A stretch of 47,497 nt of DNA from CAZTDP01 sp964612565 (GCA_964612565.1 CAZTDP010000007.1:1-47497), one strand, 5' to 3'; counted from the stretch's first letter, positions 22,414 through 33,138 are shown. Program-made: numbers and translations. Notes: generated by a model from the sequence alone, not told the origin.

Positions 22414-25400
22414 ATGATTGCACACAACCTGCTAAGTAGGCGAATAGCCTCAACTTTTGGCGTATTAGCGCTGTGCATGTTTGTACCCTCCTTAAAATGC
22501 TACGCTTCCAGCATATCTTTTGATAATGCCAATCAGTGGGATTCAGGCAAGTATTCAAACACAGAATCATACACACAAGAGGGCGACATTCAGCTTAAAG
22601 ATGCCGGAAGTTGGGGACCTCGTGTTTGGCGTACGCCGGATAATTCTCTAACATCCGGTACAGCAATTGAAAGCGATGGGGAGTACATTTACCTAATAAA
22701 CAACGGAGACGCTGACTTTACAAGGTATCTGCCTTACGAGAATAGGTGGGAACGCCTGACTAACGCTCCACATCGCGCGGATCTCGGTGCAGATATGGTA
22801 AGTCTCGATGGCTACATCTATGCAATATTCGGCGGCTACCAAAGAGAATTTTCTAGATATTCCATTGTCGATAATGAGTGGGAAGAATTGACGCAACTTC
22901 CGGATTTAATCTACTCAGGAGCTGCAATCGAAACCGATGGCACCAACATCTTTGTTTTAAGAGGCTACAATACTAACGAGTTCTGGAGATATAACACAGC
23001 CGCAGGAACGTGGTCCTTACTTAAAAATACTCCGGCCGCTATAAGTGCTGGCGGTACCTTAGTTTATTATAACAATATTCTTTACGCGACCAGAGGAAAT
23101 AGTCAAAGAACTTTGTACGCGTACGACTTAAGTGCGACAATTCCAGATTGGACAACTTTAGAAAATGCCCCTCAAACCTTTACCACGACAACCAATGCCG
23201 ACGAAAAAGACGGTTATATATATTACCTTAGAGACGCAGGGACGCTTGATTTTATGCGCTTCAACATCGCCAGCGGACATTGGGAAACTATTACATCAGC
23301 ACCTCAGCTGACAAGAGGAGTGGGTGTGGTTTACAACCGGGAAGACAATACGTTATATGTCTTTAGAGGTAACGCAACTTCGGAATTTTGGAAATATGAT
23401 ACAGATAATGCAAAATTCAGCGGCCCCGCAGACTTACCTGTTGCCCCTGCTACAGGTGCAGATTTACTGTATGCTGGCGGCGCTCTCTACTATCTTAGAG
23501 GGGGTTCCTCGGCATTGTACAAGTACGACCCCGCCCTAGATAGTTGGACCGCGATGGCCTCTGCTACCGTTAGCTTTTCTGAGGATGTTAAAGCTGCTGT
23601 TGCAGGAAACGGTTTAATATACGCGTTTCAAGGAAATAACTCAACTAACTTTTACGAATACAACCCTGGAGGAAATTCTTGGGCACAAAAGGCTGCGGCT
23701 CCATCCCCTGTAAGATATGGAGGATCGTTAATTTACCCCGGATCAGGAGATTTTTTATATGCTACTCGTGGTAATACTACAGGTGCCTTTTGGAAGTATA
23801 ACTACACCACCGATACGTGGACAAGTACCGGTATGGCCACAATTCCTGATAACGCCGAAGCTTCTTATGGCGCGCGTTTAATGTCGGGAGAGAACTCGGA
23901 CACGCTCTATTACATTTCAGGTTTTCAAACAGGAGCTTTGCTCAAATATGGTATTACCGGTAACACTTGGACGACAGAAGCTAATCTGCCGTTTGCGCCT
24001 TATTACGGTACTGATGGTGTGTATTACAACGGCAAGTTATATATCACTGCCGGCTATTACAAATCTGATTTCCTTGAGTACGACCTAACTTCACACACGT
24101 GGCGATATTTGGATCCAATTGAGCAGTATTATGCGACCAGTCAAGGTCCCTATCAAGGAGCATCCATAGAATCTGATGGGGCAGGGAAGCTTTATTTCAT
24201 AAATGGGTCAGGTGTAATGAACATGAATATATATTCCACATCCACAAAAAAGTATTTAACCACCGGGTCTTGGGTCAGTCCCATAGAGGAGTTGGTGCAC
24301 GTGGCCAGCTGGGGAAGTGCTGATGTTGTGGAAACAACCGGAGGGGATTCAAGTTACAATATCTTTACAAGAACATCTGCGGACAAAGTTACGTGGTCTT
24401 CATGGGAATTGCTTAATGAAGGAAGTATTGTTTCTCCGGCAAATAACTATATCCAGGTTAAAATTCAGCTCTTTTCTTCCACGGACCAGGTTTATACTCC
24501 GGTTATTGCGTCCGTCAGCATAAATTATACCGGCGACAATGACAATCCCGATCCTCCTAATACAATCGAGGCCTACTCACAAGAAATTAGCGGCGTAAGT
24601 CTGACATCAGGCAGCTCTTATCGTTATCAGTATCCATATTTTTCTTGGTCCGGAGCCGCTGACGCTGAAACGGGCGTGACCGGTTATTACGTTTATTTTG
24701 GGACTTCATCTTCGGCTAATCCAGAAGAAGACGGTGAACTTGTATATTCCTCAAATTACTCTTCCCACGTACCACTAGCGGCAGGAACCTACTATCTGAG
24801 AATCAAAGCAGTAGACTCTGTAGGTAATACCAGCGCTACTTTTTCTGCTTTTACCTACGTGTATGCAGGGCTTGGGTCTTTGACATATGAAGTTTCAAGT
24901 ACAGCTGAATTCAGCAACGGTGTACTAGATTCAGTCAATATCCAAAATGACGCAATTAAACTTTCTAGTGCCCCCGGATTTTGGCAGCAGGAACGGCTTA
25001 GTAACGCTCCGGCGACCATAAATTATGGCGGTAGCATGGTGTATCACGGCGGAAAATTATATGTGTTTAGAGGCAATAATACCAAAACTTTTTATGAATA
25101 CGATTTAAGCACAGGTGTGTGGAAAACCCTTGCAAACACGCCGTCAAACGTAACGTACGGCGGCCAGCTTTCAAACGGCCCTGGGGATTTTATTTACGGC
25201 TTTGGCGGTGGAAATACAACCGGATTTTGGAGATACGATGTTGCGGCTAACACTTGGTCCGATGGGGATGCTTCCGACCCATCACAGCAAATTTATTATG
25301 GTTCTGCAATGATCTATGACGGCGACCAGTACATTTACGCTTTCAAAGGAAACGATGACGCCTTTATGGTTTACGATATCTTATCCGATACATGGTCAAA

Positions 25401-28400
25401 CCTAACAAGTGTTAATTTTGGTTCTCCTATGAATCAGACAACTAACGCAACTTACACCGGGGCCGATCTTGTTTATGATGGAAATAACAACATTTATGCA
25501 ATTCAAGGCAATACCAGAACAGGGTTTAGTACTTACAATATAGATAGTGATTCTTGGACGGTATTGCCAAATACACCCCTTCCTTCAAGTAACGACTCTC
25601 AAATTGTTTACGATGCCCCAACTAACTCGATATATTTTACTGTCGCAACCGGAAGAGTTTATTTTTACAAATACTCAATATCTGATCAAGAATGGACCAG
25701 GCTTAGTGATGCGCCGGCGCCGCTTGGTTCGGGTTCAGGGTCCGAAAACATTGATGGAGAAATTTATGTTACAAGGGGAAATACTACCAATACATTTTAC
25801 AAATATAGAATTTCAGACGATTCGTGGTTAGTTCCTACTTTTAATCTTTTTGGCACTTTTTATAAGGGTTCTGACCCATTAACTTTTAACTACGGGTCTC
25901 AAATAATTAAGGGCGGAGGCACTAACTACTATATAGCAAGAGGAAATTACGACAGCTTGTTTGTTCGTTTTAATAGCGCTACAGGAGATGTCGCAAAATT
26001 GTCCGATATACCTGCGGGTAACTATATAGGCGGCTCAATTGTTTATGATGGGGTCCACAGCAAAATTTATGCAATAACTAGCAGTGCAAATAGGAAACTT
26101 TATCAGTACGACATTTCAAGTGATAGTTGGTCGGAAGTTTCAACAGACCCCCCTCCGTACGATTCTGGTCAAGCATCCTCTCTAATATTTGACGGAGAAA
26201 GGTACATTTATTGGACACGTGGTTCCGGCAGTACAGATTTTTATAGGTATGACACAATAGGGAACTCGGGATCTAGGTGGGAGCAGCGAGCGAGTTCTTT
26301 GGGAGGTTTAAACTTTGGCCATTATTTGGCGTACAAAAACGATTTTGTATATACCCTCAGGGGGAACAACACAAGTGATTTTTACAGGTACGATCCGGAA
26401 CACAATACGTGGGCAAGCTTAAGCCCTTATCCGTTGACAACAGTTAATAGAGGAAGTTTCTTGGCAGCCGGAAGCGACGATTACTTATATGCATGTACCG
26501 GAGAAAATACCAGTACGTGTTATCGGTATGATATTTCTGAGGACTCGTGGGAAGCAATTGAGAATATGCCTGCTCAAGTATATTACGGAGGTTCGGGTGC
26601 ATCTGATCAGAGCAGTAAAATGTACGTTATTGCAGGTGCCGGTACAGATACATACGCATTTGGACTTTACGAGTTTGTTATGCAGGATTCCGACACCTCC
26701 TTTCAACCAAGCGGATCTTACACTTCTCAGACACACGATTTAACTAATGTATACAAATTCGCAAATATTAAACTTACATATCAAACAGCCACCAATTCAG
26801 GTGCCGAAGTCTATGTAAGGTCTTCACCGGATGCTACAAACTGGTCAGACTGGTACGAAAGTAGCCAAGAAAGAAGTGTTGGGGACAGTTATTCTTACAA
26901 AATTAATGCGCCGGTAAATAGATACATTCAAGTACGTATTAACTTGAGTTCGACGGACGGGTTAGCCTCGGGTATCGTTGAGGACTACGCAATAAACTAC
27001 TATCAAGATTCTGTGGATCCTTCGAACCCGACAAGAATAAACGCTTACAGCGCCGGTGATATGTCATCGGAGTTGAGTAGTGGTTGGTACAACCATCCGT
27101 CGCCTTATTTTGTGTGGCCTGAGGAAGGTCAAAGCGAGGGTGCCAGTGACGGCGAAATCGGCAGTGGCGTGCTTGGGTACTATGTTTATTTTGACGAAAA
27201 CCCTGCCGGAAATCCGCAAACACACGGCACATTTCAGGCGGGTAACACATATACGGCCTCTAATTTAACGGCAGGAAAAACTTACTATTTGCGAATTAAA
27301 ACTGCCGATGACGCAGGTAATGTCGCTGAAACCGCATGGCCTGCATTTACTTACTCGTTTGATAATACCGGACCTGAAGTTCCGGCAGGTTTAGCCGCAG
27401 ACCCTTCGGGATATACAGCTACGGATAGTTTTGCATTTAGCTGGGACGCCTCGGATGATGTGGGTTCGCAGGGGGTAACTTATTGTTACAAAACAGGTGC
27501 TACAAGCGGGACTTATTCCACAGACCAGTGCGTAGACGATTTAGAAATTGATTCCATACCGTCATATAAACCTGCAACAAATACGTTTTATGTAAGATCC
27601 AAGGATTCTGCAGGAAACTACAGCTCGTATGCAACTGTTTCGTATTACTTTAGCTCTTCGGCGCCTTCTCCTCCTCAGAATCTTACCGTAACACCTACGA
27701 CAAATACCGAAAATGCCTTTGCTTTTAGTTGGAGCGAACCTTCGATGTATTACGGAAATGCTGCAAACTTAACTTATTACTACAGTATAAACGCGCGACC
27801 CACCCAAGCCAGTACGTCAGCAACCAGGTTAAAAAGTTTATTAGAGGGTCCGTTTGCGACATTGCCCGGAGAAAACACATTTTACGTTGTGGCAAAGGAC
27901 GAAGCAGGGAATATAAACTGGGAAAATCTTGCTTCTGTGACTTTTACGGCAGACACTTCAGCACCCGGGATTCCAACTAATGTGGATATTGCGGATGTTT
28001 CGGTTAAAGCGACTTCAAGCTGGAAATTAGCTGTTTCTTGGGAAGAGCCTGAAGAGGCCGGCGCCGGCGTTGCAGCTTATAGAATTGCCAGATCTACAGA
28101 TGGGGAAACTTTTACGGAAACAGCCTCTACGGCAGGAATTTCGTATGTCGACACCGGACTTACACAGCAAAAATACTATTACAAAATAAAAGCCTGTGAC
28201 AACACAAACAATTGCGGTGCTTATTCTGATGTGGTTTCACTATTGCCGGATGGAAAATTTGTTGCCGCGGCACCTTTGGTGAGTGAGCCGGTAATTTCAG
28301 CAATAACAACCAGAAAGGCAACTGTTGATTGGACTACCTCTAGAACTGCGGATTCAAAGGTAGCTTACGGTGTAGAATCCGATGATTATTTTGATGAGGA

Positions 28401-29499
28401 AGTTGGAAACTCTACTCAAGCCACTAGTCATACTATTACGCTAACAAACCTATCTCCTGGCACAAAGTATTATTTGACTGCTAAGTGGACCGACGAGGAT
28501 GGAAACTTGGGAGTATCTGAGGAATACGAATTTGAAACGGCTCCGCCTCCGACCACAAAGGAAATAAAAGCAGTCAATGTTAGTTTGTACTCGGCTTCAA
28601 TTCAGTTCACCAGTAAAGATGGAGCTAAAGCAAAAGTTTATTACGGTAAATCATCTGATTTTGGAGGATCCAAAGAATTAGCAGTCGGAGCAGCAGAGTC
28701 TGTATATAACATTATTTTAGACGGTTTGGAGGACGGTACAAAATATTACTTTAAAGTAAATCTTTTTGACTCTGAAACCGAAGAGTACGAAGGCGATATT
28801 TATTCATTTGAAACACTTCCAACGCCAAAAATCAGCGATGTAAAGGTGGAACAAGTAAAGGCCGCCGCGAACCCGACGTTGTTTTTAACTTGGACAACAA
28901 ACACCGAAATATCCAGCACGGTGACGTATTACCCATCTACAGCTCCCAGTCAAGTTTCCGACGAGGCAACCTCAGCGCTTATAAACGGAAAACACCGTAT
29001 GGTAATTACAAATCTTTTACCGGAAGCAACGTACTCAATCATTGTAAGCGGCAGAGACAAGGCGGGGAATGAAGCCAAATCGGAAATTTTAACTTATCAG
29101 ACAGCTTCCGACACCCGACCGCCGATGATTTCCGGCATAAAAATTGAAGGGCAGGTTTCTGAGTCTACAGGAGAAGCCCAACCGGCACAGCTGATTGTAT
29201 CGTGGAAGACGGATGAACCCTCAACTTCTCAAATTGAGTTTGGAGAAGGCTCCGGATCTACTTATCCGCAAAGAAGCCAGGAGGACGCAAATCTTACACT
29301 AAATCACCGAGTGATTATAAATAACTTGTCTCCCTCTAAGGTTTACCACCTAAGAGCTGTTTCGACCGATAGCGCAAGAAATGAGATTAAGTCAATTGAT
29401 AATGTAACAATTACTCCTAAAGCAACCGAAGATGCGCTAAACTTAGTTATATCGAATCTCTCTCAGGTATTTGGTTTTCTTAATGGAATAGAGCAGTAA
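22414..29499 (+). CDS. Giant secreted Kelch beta-propeller / fibronectin-III protein
   Basis: 2361 residues with an N-terminal signal peptide (about 1-32). Kelch-like repeats fill about 60-610 (units with YxY.....W and a following GG or RGN turn). A beta-sandwich module lies at about 615-710 and an FN3/Ig-like domain at about 715-815. The same set then recurs: second Kelch region about 855-1425, beta-sandwich about 1430-1530, then several FN3-type domains to about 2340 (recurring TxYYLRIKA, LxPGTKYYLT). There is no LPXTG or C-terminal anchor. Its stop overlaps the ATPase start (TAATG), so it is co-translated with an ABC exporter. It probably acts in adhesion or binding at the cell surface; the ligand is unknown. 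A -10-like TATACT lies at 22376-22381. Confidence 0.88.
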   Translation: MIAHNLLSRRIASTFGVLALCMFVPSLKCYASSISFDNANQWDSGKYSNTESYTQEGDIQLKDAGSWGPRVWRTPDNSLTSGTAIESDGEYIYLINNGDADFTRYLPYENRWERLTNAPHRADLGADMVSLDGYIYAIFGGYQREFSRYSIVDNEWEELTQLPDLIYSGAAIETDGTNIFVLRGYNTNEFWRYNTAAGTWSLLKNTPAAISAGGTLVYYNNILYATRGNSQRTLYAYDLSATIPDWTTLENAPQTFTTTTNADEKDGYIYYLRDAGTLDFMRFNIASGHWETITSAPQLTRGVGVVYNREDNTLYVFRGNATSEFWKYDTDNAKFSGPADLPVAPATGADLLYAGGALYYLRGGSSALYKYDPALDSWTAMASATVSFSEDVKAAVAGNGLIYAFQGNNSTNFYEYNPGGNSWAQKAAAPSPVRYGGSLIYPGSGDFLYATRGNTTGAFWKYNYTTDTWTSTGMATIPDNAEASYGARLMSGENSDTLYYISGFQTGALLKYGITGNTWTTEANLPFAPYYGTDGVYYNGKLYITAGYYKSDFLEYDLTSHTWRYLDPIEQYYATSQGPYQGASIESDGAGKLYFINGSGVMNMNIYSTSTKKYLTTGSWVSPIEELVHVASWGSADVVETTGGDSSYNIFTRTSADKVTWSSWELLNEGSIVSPANNYIQVKIQLFSSTDQVYTPVIASVSINYTGDNDNPDPPNTIEAYSQEISGVSLTSGSSYRYQYPYFSWSGAADAETGVTGYYVYFGTSSSANPEEDGELVYSSNYSSHVPLAAGTYYLRIKAVDSVGNTSATFSAFTYVYAGLGSLTYEVSSTAEFSNGVLDSVNIQNDAIKLSSAPGFWQQERLSNAPATINYGGSMVYHGGKLYVFRGNNTKTFYEYDLSTGVWKTLANTPSNVTYGGQLSNGPGDFIYGFGGGNTTGFWRYDVAANTWSDGDASDPSQQIYYGSAMIYDGDQYIYAFKGNDDAFMVYDILSDTWSNLTSVNFGSPMNQTTNATYTGADLVYDGNNNIYAIQGNTRTGFSTYNIDSDSWTVLPNTPLPSSNDSQIVYDAPTNSIYFTVATGRVYFYKYSISDQEWTRLSDAPAPLGSGSGSENIDGEIYVTRGNTTNTFYKYRISDDSWLVPTFNLFGTFYKGSDPLTFNYGSQIIKGGGTNYYIARGNYDSLFVRFNSATGDVAKLSDIPAGNYIGGSIVYDGVHSKIYAITSSANRKLYQYDISSDSWSEVSTDPPPYDSGQASSLIFDGERYIYWTRGSGSTDFYRYDTIGNSGSRWEQRASSLGGLNFGHYLAYKNDFVYTLRGNNTSDFYRYDPEHNTWASLSPYPLTTVNRGSFLAAGSDDYLYACTGENTSTCYRYDISEDSWEAIENMPAQVYYGGSGASDQSSKMYVIAGAGTDTYAFGLYEFVMQDSDTSFQPSGSYTSQTHDLTNVYKFANIKLTYQTATNSGAEVYVRSSPDATNWSDWYESSQERSVGDSYSYKINAPVNRYIQVRINLSSTDGLASGIVEDYAINYYQDSVDPSNPTRINAYSAGDMSSELSSGWYNHPSPYFVWPEEGQSEGASDGEIGSGVLGYYVYFDENPAGNPQTHGTFQAGNTYTASNLTAGKTYYLRIKTADDAGNVAETAWPAFTYSFDNTGPEVPAGLAADPSGYTATDSFAFSWDASDDVGSQGVTYCYKTGATSGTYSTDQCVDDLEIDSIPSYKPATNTFYVRSKDSAGNYSSYATVSYYFSSSAPSPPQNLTVTPTTNTENAFAFSWSEPSMYYGNAANLTYYYSINARPTQASTSATRLKSLLEGPFATLPGENTFYVVAKDEAGNINWENLASVTFTADTSAPGIPTNVDIADVSVKATSSWKLAVSWEEPEEAGAGVAAYRIARSTDGETFTETASTAGISYVDTGLTQQKYYYKIKACDNTNNCGAYSDVVSLLPDGKFVAAAPLVSEPVISAITTRKATVDWTTSRTADSKVAYGVESDDYFDEEVGNSTQATSHTITLTNLSPGTKYYLTAKWTDEDGNLGVSEEYEFETAPPPTTKEIKAVNVSLYSASIQFTSKDGAKAKVYYGKSSDFGGSKELAVGAAESVYNIILDGLEDGTKYYFKVNLFDSETEEYEGDIYSFETLPTPKISDVKVEQVKAAANPTLFLTWTTNTEISSTVTYYPSTAPSQVSDEATSALINGKHRMVITNLLPEATYSIIVSGRDKAGNEAKSEILTYQTASDTRPPMISGIKIEGQVSESTGEAQPAQLIVSWKTDEPSTSQIEFGEGSGSTYPQRSQEDANLTLNHRVIINNLSPSKVYHLRAVSTDSARNEIKSIDNVTITPKATEDALNLVISNLSQVFGFLNGIEQ

Positions 29500-30371
29500 T
29501 GGCCGAAATTGTAGTAAAAGTCAGCGATGTTAAGAAGGATTTTCTTGTTGGTAGCCAAACCGTAAGAATTCTAAAAGGTGTAACCTTTGATATAGAAGAG
29601 GGAGATTTTTTGGTTGTTTTTGGTCCGTCGGGTTGCGGCAAATCTACTTTACTTCACGTACTATTGGGGCTGGAACCTCCAACCGAGGGGGATATTTGTT
29701 ACTTCGGCCAAACTATTTATGGGGGCTCTTCTGAGGATAAAAGGTCGCTGTTTCGAAGGAAACACGTTGGAATGGTTTATCAGCAGGCAAACTGGATAAA
29801 ATCTCTTAACGTTAGAGAAAATGTTTCATTTCCCCTTTGGCTATTGGGTTACGACAAAAACGTAGCGTTTATGGAGGCATTAAGGGTGCTCAAAGAGGTT
29901 GGAATGAGGGAATGGTCAGAATATATGCCTTCGGAACTTTCGTCCGGTCAACAGCAGCGTGTTGCCCTAGCCCGAGCTTTGGTAAATAACCCCGAAGTTA
30001 TTGTTGCCGATGAGCCTACAGGTAACTTGGATTTTGTGGCGGGGCAGCAAATGATGGAAATTCTCGCTCAGCTCACAAAGCAAAAACATAAAACGGTAAT
30101 AATGGTTACGCACGACTTGGAGTATTTAAAATTTTCTAACAGAATCGTTAGAATGCTGGACGGGTCACTTCAGGGCGTGTACACAGGGGACGAAAAAGAC
30201 AAGGTAATTTCGGGAGTTACTTTAAAAAGAGGAAATGCCCAAGAAGATGTATTAGCCAGTCCTGCCAGTGAGTCACAAAACGGAACTAAGGCTACAGCAG
30301 AGTTAAGTATGACAAACGTACCGGTACCCGGTTCCGAAAATAAAAATAAGGAGAAAGTGAAAAATGCGTAA
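29499..30371 (+). CDS. ABC transporter ATP-binding protein, LolD/MacB type
   Basis: 290 residues. Walker A is GPSGCGKSTLL, the Q-loop is in VYQQANW, the signature is LSSGQQQRVALARAL, Walker B with Glu is EVIVADEPTGNLD, and the switch His is in VTHD. The last 60 residues are a hydrophilic tail absent from the core family. The start overlaps the stop of the Kelch/FN3 gene. The 3' end overlaps the permease start by 8 nt. With the next gene it forms a MacB-like extrusion pump whose likely job is to move or release an envelope protein or peptide. Confidence 0.93.
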   Translation: MAEIVVKVSDVKKDFLVGSQTVRILKGVTFDIEEGDFLVVFGPSGCGKSTLLHVLLGLEPPTEGDICYFGQTIYGGSSEDKRSLFRRKHVGMVYQQANWIKSLNVRENVSFPLWLLGYDKNVAFMEALRVLKEVGMREWSEYMPSELSSGQQQRVALARALVNNPEVIVADEPTGNLDFVAGQQMMEILAQLTKQKHKTVIMVTHDLEYLKFSNRIVRMLDGSLQGVYTGDEKDKVISGVTLKRGNAQEDVLASPASESQNGTKATAELSMTNVPVPGSENKNKEKVKNA

Positions 30372-32529
30372 CTTTCTTAAAAAAATAGCTCACTATTTAA
30401 ATCCGGTCGTTCTGTTTGGCAAGTTAAAGCTGTTTATTGTCAATTTTCCTCACACCGTGGTTGCGTCAAAAGACGCTTTTATAAATGTTCTTGACTTTGC
30501 AATCTTACTTTTTTTATACATAACAAATCTTATTATTAAACTTCTTCTAAGGTTTAACTTTATACATTACATAATAAGAGACAGATTACTTAAATTTACA
30601 ATTAAAGTTCGAAATCTTGCTGAGCATTTTGATATTAAGGATGAAAACGGGGCTCTAATGAGCCGCTTGGATTTATTTGATCTTGCGTTCAAAAATATGG
30701 GATCCAAACCCTCCAGAACCATAATTACTGTTGGAGGTATGGCTCTTGGGGTAGCCACAATTATCTTTCTTGTCACTCTTGGGTATGGACTGCAAAAACT
30801 TGTGATTGATAAAGTTGCAAGATTAGATGAGATGAAACAGACGGATGTTTCAATTCAACCTGGGAGTAATATTATGCTCACGGACGACTCGCTTTCGGAT
30901 TTTAAGAGAATCGATAGCGTCGAGTACGTTTTACCCTTAATTGGCTTGGTCGGTAAAGTCAAGTATCAGGGATCCGTGTCCGATGTGGCAGTATACGGTG
31001 TTACTACGGATTACCTTAAGAATTCTGCGATACATCCATCGGAAGGAAAACTCTTCGAAAATAACGAACTTCGATTATCAGAAAATTCAAAAGCTTTGGA
31101 AGTTAAAAGCGGCGAAGTTGCCGGTGCTGCGGAAGTAAGATCCTTGGCGAAAATTGGCGAAAAGCTCGGATATGTTAACTTTTCAATTTTTCCGGAAAGC
31201 TGGATTTTAGTAAGAGAGTCGCCGATGCTTACTTCAAAGGCTATTGGCTACACAAAAAGGGTAGACAGCATGCAGCCGGGTATTGAATATCTGGGGGACA
31301 ACTATCCTAATTCTGATGCGGGTAATTACACAAAAGATTCGTCAAACGCATTGCTTGGGAAATGGATCCAATCCACGGTTTATATATGGATAAGACAGGA
31401 TTGTTCACTTGACAACATTGACTGTGTTGAAGGTAAGTATGTTAGAAAAAGGGACACAGATAACAATTTAATTCAAGAATCCGGGTACTTTTCCGAGGTG
31501 GAAATGGTTGTAGAAAGCAACAAATGGGCAAACTTATCCGGGGATGTGTTAGGAATCTCCACGGACGGTGTTGGTTCCGAAGAAAGCATTTCAGAAACTA
31601 AAGATGCTGATGAAACAACCTCTTCTTCAATGCAAGGCGACTACAGCGTAGATGATTTAGCCTTTATTTCCTCGGTGGTACAAACATCGGCTTCCGGAGG
31701 AGAGCAGTCCGACATTAAAAAAGTGACCTTGCCTGATAAAGCTTCCAAAGTAGCAGTGGTAAACGAGGCTTTTTTGCAAGTTTTAGGTTTAAATGCATCT
31801 GATGCGATTGACAAGAGTTTTGACGTCTCCTTTGTCGTTACTAGTGATTTATCCGGAAACGAGACTCAGAATATAGTTTCCGAGGATGCTACTTACAAAA
31901 TTGTAGCTGTTATACCGGGAACAAATAACCCGTTTTTTTATGTACAAATTGCCGATCTTAAAAGTCTTGGAGTAAATAACTACTCCCAGGTTCGTGTAGT
32001 TTCAACCACAAAAGAAAACTTACAGCCGGTTAGAACAAAAATCGAATCTATGGGTTTTTCAACTACATCTGTCGCAGATACGATTACCAGAATAAATAGC
32101 TTGTTTGGTACTATCAGAATAGTGTTGGGATTAATAGGAGCTGTAGCTCTTTCTGTTGCTGCTCTCGGTATGTTTAATACACTTACGGTTTCGCTACTTG
32201 AAAGAACGCGAGAAATCGGGTTAATGAAGGCGATGGGCATGACCTCTGTCGAAGTTAAAAACTTATTCCTTACCGAATCAATGATGATGGGTTTAATGGG
32301 AGGAACGTTTGGAATAGTCGTTGGGTATGTCGCAGGGAAGTCTTTAAGCCTTGTTTTGTCTATATTTGGGCTAATCAAGGGCGTGGGTTTTATTGACGTA
32401 ATATATTTACCGATCGGTTTTGCCTTGTTGGTTTTTTGTCTGTCTGTTTTTGTAGGTCTTGTTACCGGCATATACCCGTCTAGAAGAGCCACTAAAATTT
32501 CGGCACTAAACGCGCTAAGATATGAATAA
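30364..32529 (+). CDS. MacB/FtsX-type ABC transporter permease
   Basis: 721 residues. An extra hydrophobic stretch lies at about 35-65. The typical MacB order then follows: DLAFKNMGSKPSRTIITVGG leading into the first core helix (about 120-145), a large extracytoplasmic domain (about 150-560), and three C-terminal helices (about 575-715) ending in YPSRRATKISALNALRYE. The signature TREIGLMKAMGMTSVEVKNLF marks the FtsX domain. A good ribosome site (AAGGAG) lies within the end of the ATPase gene. The extracytoplasmic domain is larger than in common MacB and has acidic Ser-rich inserts (about 395-430). Confidence 0.92.
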   Translation: MRNFLKKIAHYLNPVVLFGKLKLFIVNFPHTVVASKDAFINVLDFAILLFLYITNLIIKLLLRFNFIHYIIRDRLLKFTIKVRNLAEHFDIKDENGALMSRLDLFDLAFKNMGSKPSRTIITVGGMALGVATIIFLVTLGYGLQKLVIDKVARLDEMKQTDVSIQPGSNIMLTDDSLSDFKRIDSVEYVLPLIGLVGKVKYQGSVSDVAVYGVTTDYLKNSAIHPSEGKLFENNELRLSENSKALEVKSGEVAGAAEVRSLAKIGEKLGYVNFSIFPESWILVRESPMLTSKAIGYTKRVDSMQPGIEYLGDNYPNSDAGNYTKDSSNALLGKWIQSTVYIWIRQDCSLDNIDCVEGKYVRKRDTDNNLIQESGYFSEVEMVVESNKWANLSGDVLGISTDGVGSEESISETKDADETTSSSMQGDYSVDDLAFISSVVQTSASGGEQSDIKKVTLPDKASKVAVVNEAFLQVLGLNASDAIDKSFDVSFVVTSDLSGNETQNIVSEDATYKIVAVIPGTNNPFFYVQIADLKSLGVNNYSQVRVVSTTKENLQPVRTKIESMGFSTTSVADTITRINSLFGTIRIVLGLIGAVALSVAALGMFNTLTVSLLERTREIGLMKAMGMTSVEVKNLFLTESMMMGLMGGTFGIVVGYVAGKSLSLVLSIFGLIKGVGFIDVIYLPIGFALLVFCLSVFVGLVTGIYPSRRATKISALNALRYE

Positions 32530-33039
32530 ATGAAAATACACTTTGTAAGTTATGGTCATGTTTTTAGATCAAGGCTTGCCGAAGCCTACTTAAAATTTCT
32601 TCTTCGAAAACACAGGGGGATTCAAATCAGCTCGTCAGGAATAAAATATAACAAGGACATAAACGGTCCGATTGCCTGGTACACAATGAAAATACTTGTC
32701 GATCACCAGTTAGTTCCTTACATGTCAGATACACCCAGGATAACAACGCTTGAAATGTTACAGGGGTCGGACGCGGTTATATTCTTGGATGATGTTTCAA
32801 AAGATTACTGCAAGAGGCGACTCAATTTTTCCGGTAAAAATTACGATGTTTGGAATGTGGAGTACCTTCCACCCGAAAAGACAAATCCTATGACGGACCT
32901 TGACCGTGACATTTACATCATTAAGCGCTCAGAACAAATATTTAAGAATATTATCGTATATTGTCATCGTTTTACAGCCGACTTGTCGGAAACCGACATT
33001 CCTTTTTCGCCAGAGGGGGGCATGCCGTCTGTTTGGTAA
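32530..33039 (+). CDS. Low-molecular-weight phosphatase-fold protein lacking the catalytic Cys
   Basis: 169 residues; begins right after the permease stop, so part of the same operon. The N-terminus IHFVSYGHVFRSRLAEAYL aligns with the LMW tyrosine phosphatase loop (V-C-x-G-N-x-C-R-S). The nucleophilic Cys is Ser7 and the Asn is His10, while Arg13-Ser14 remain. An acidic stretch (MTDLDRD) sits where the general acid DP loop is expected. By family knowledge a Cys-to-Ser change abolishes phosphatase activity, so a binding or regulatory role is inferred. An unrelated ArsC-like protein is a less likely alternative. Confidence 0.7.
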   Translation: MKIHFVSYGHVFRSRLAEAYLKFLLRKHRGIQISSSGIKYNKDINGPIAWYTMKILVDHQLVPYMSDTPRITTLEMLQGSDAVIFLDDVSKDYCKRRLNFSGKNYDVWNVEYLPPEKTNPMTDLDRDIYIIKRSEQIFKNIIVYCHRFTADLSETDIPFSPEGGMPSVW

Positions 33040-33117
33040 CTAGCTTAAACTAGCAAAGCTCGTGGCTCATAACGGAGGGGTTTGCACCTGCCCCTACAAA
33101 ACTTTTGCTTTGTTTTT

Positions 33118-33138
33118 AACTTTTGATAAAGTTTTTTT
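33118..33138 (+). terminator. Possible weak terminator of the exporter operon
   Basis: AACTTT-TGAT-AAAGTT followed by a T run. The stem is short and AT-only. Confidence 0.4.
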
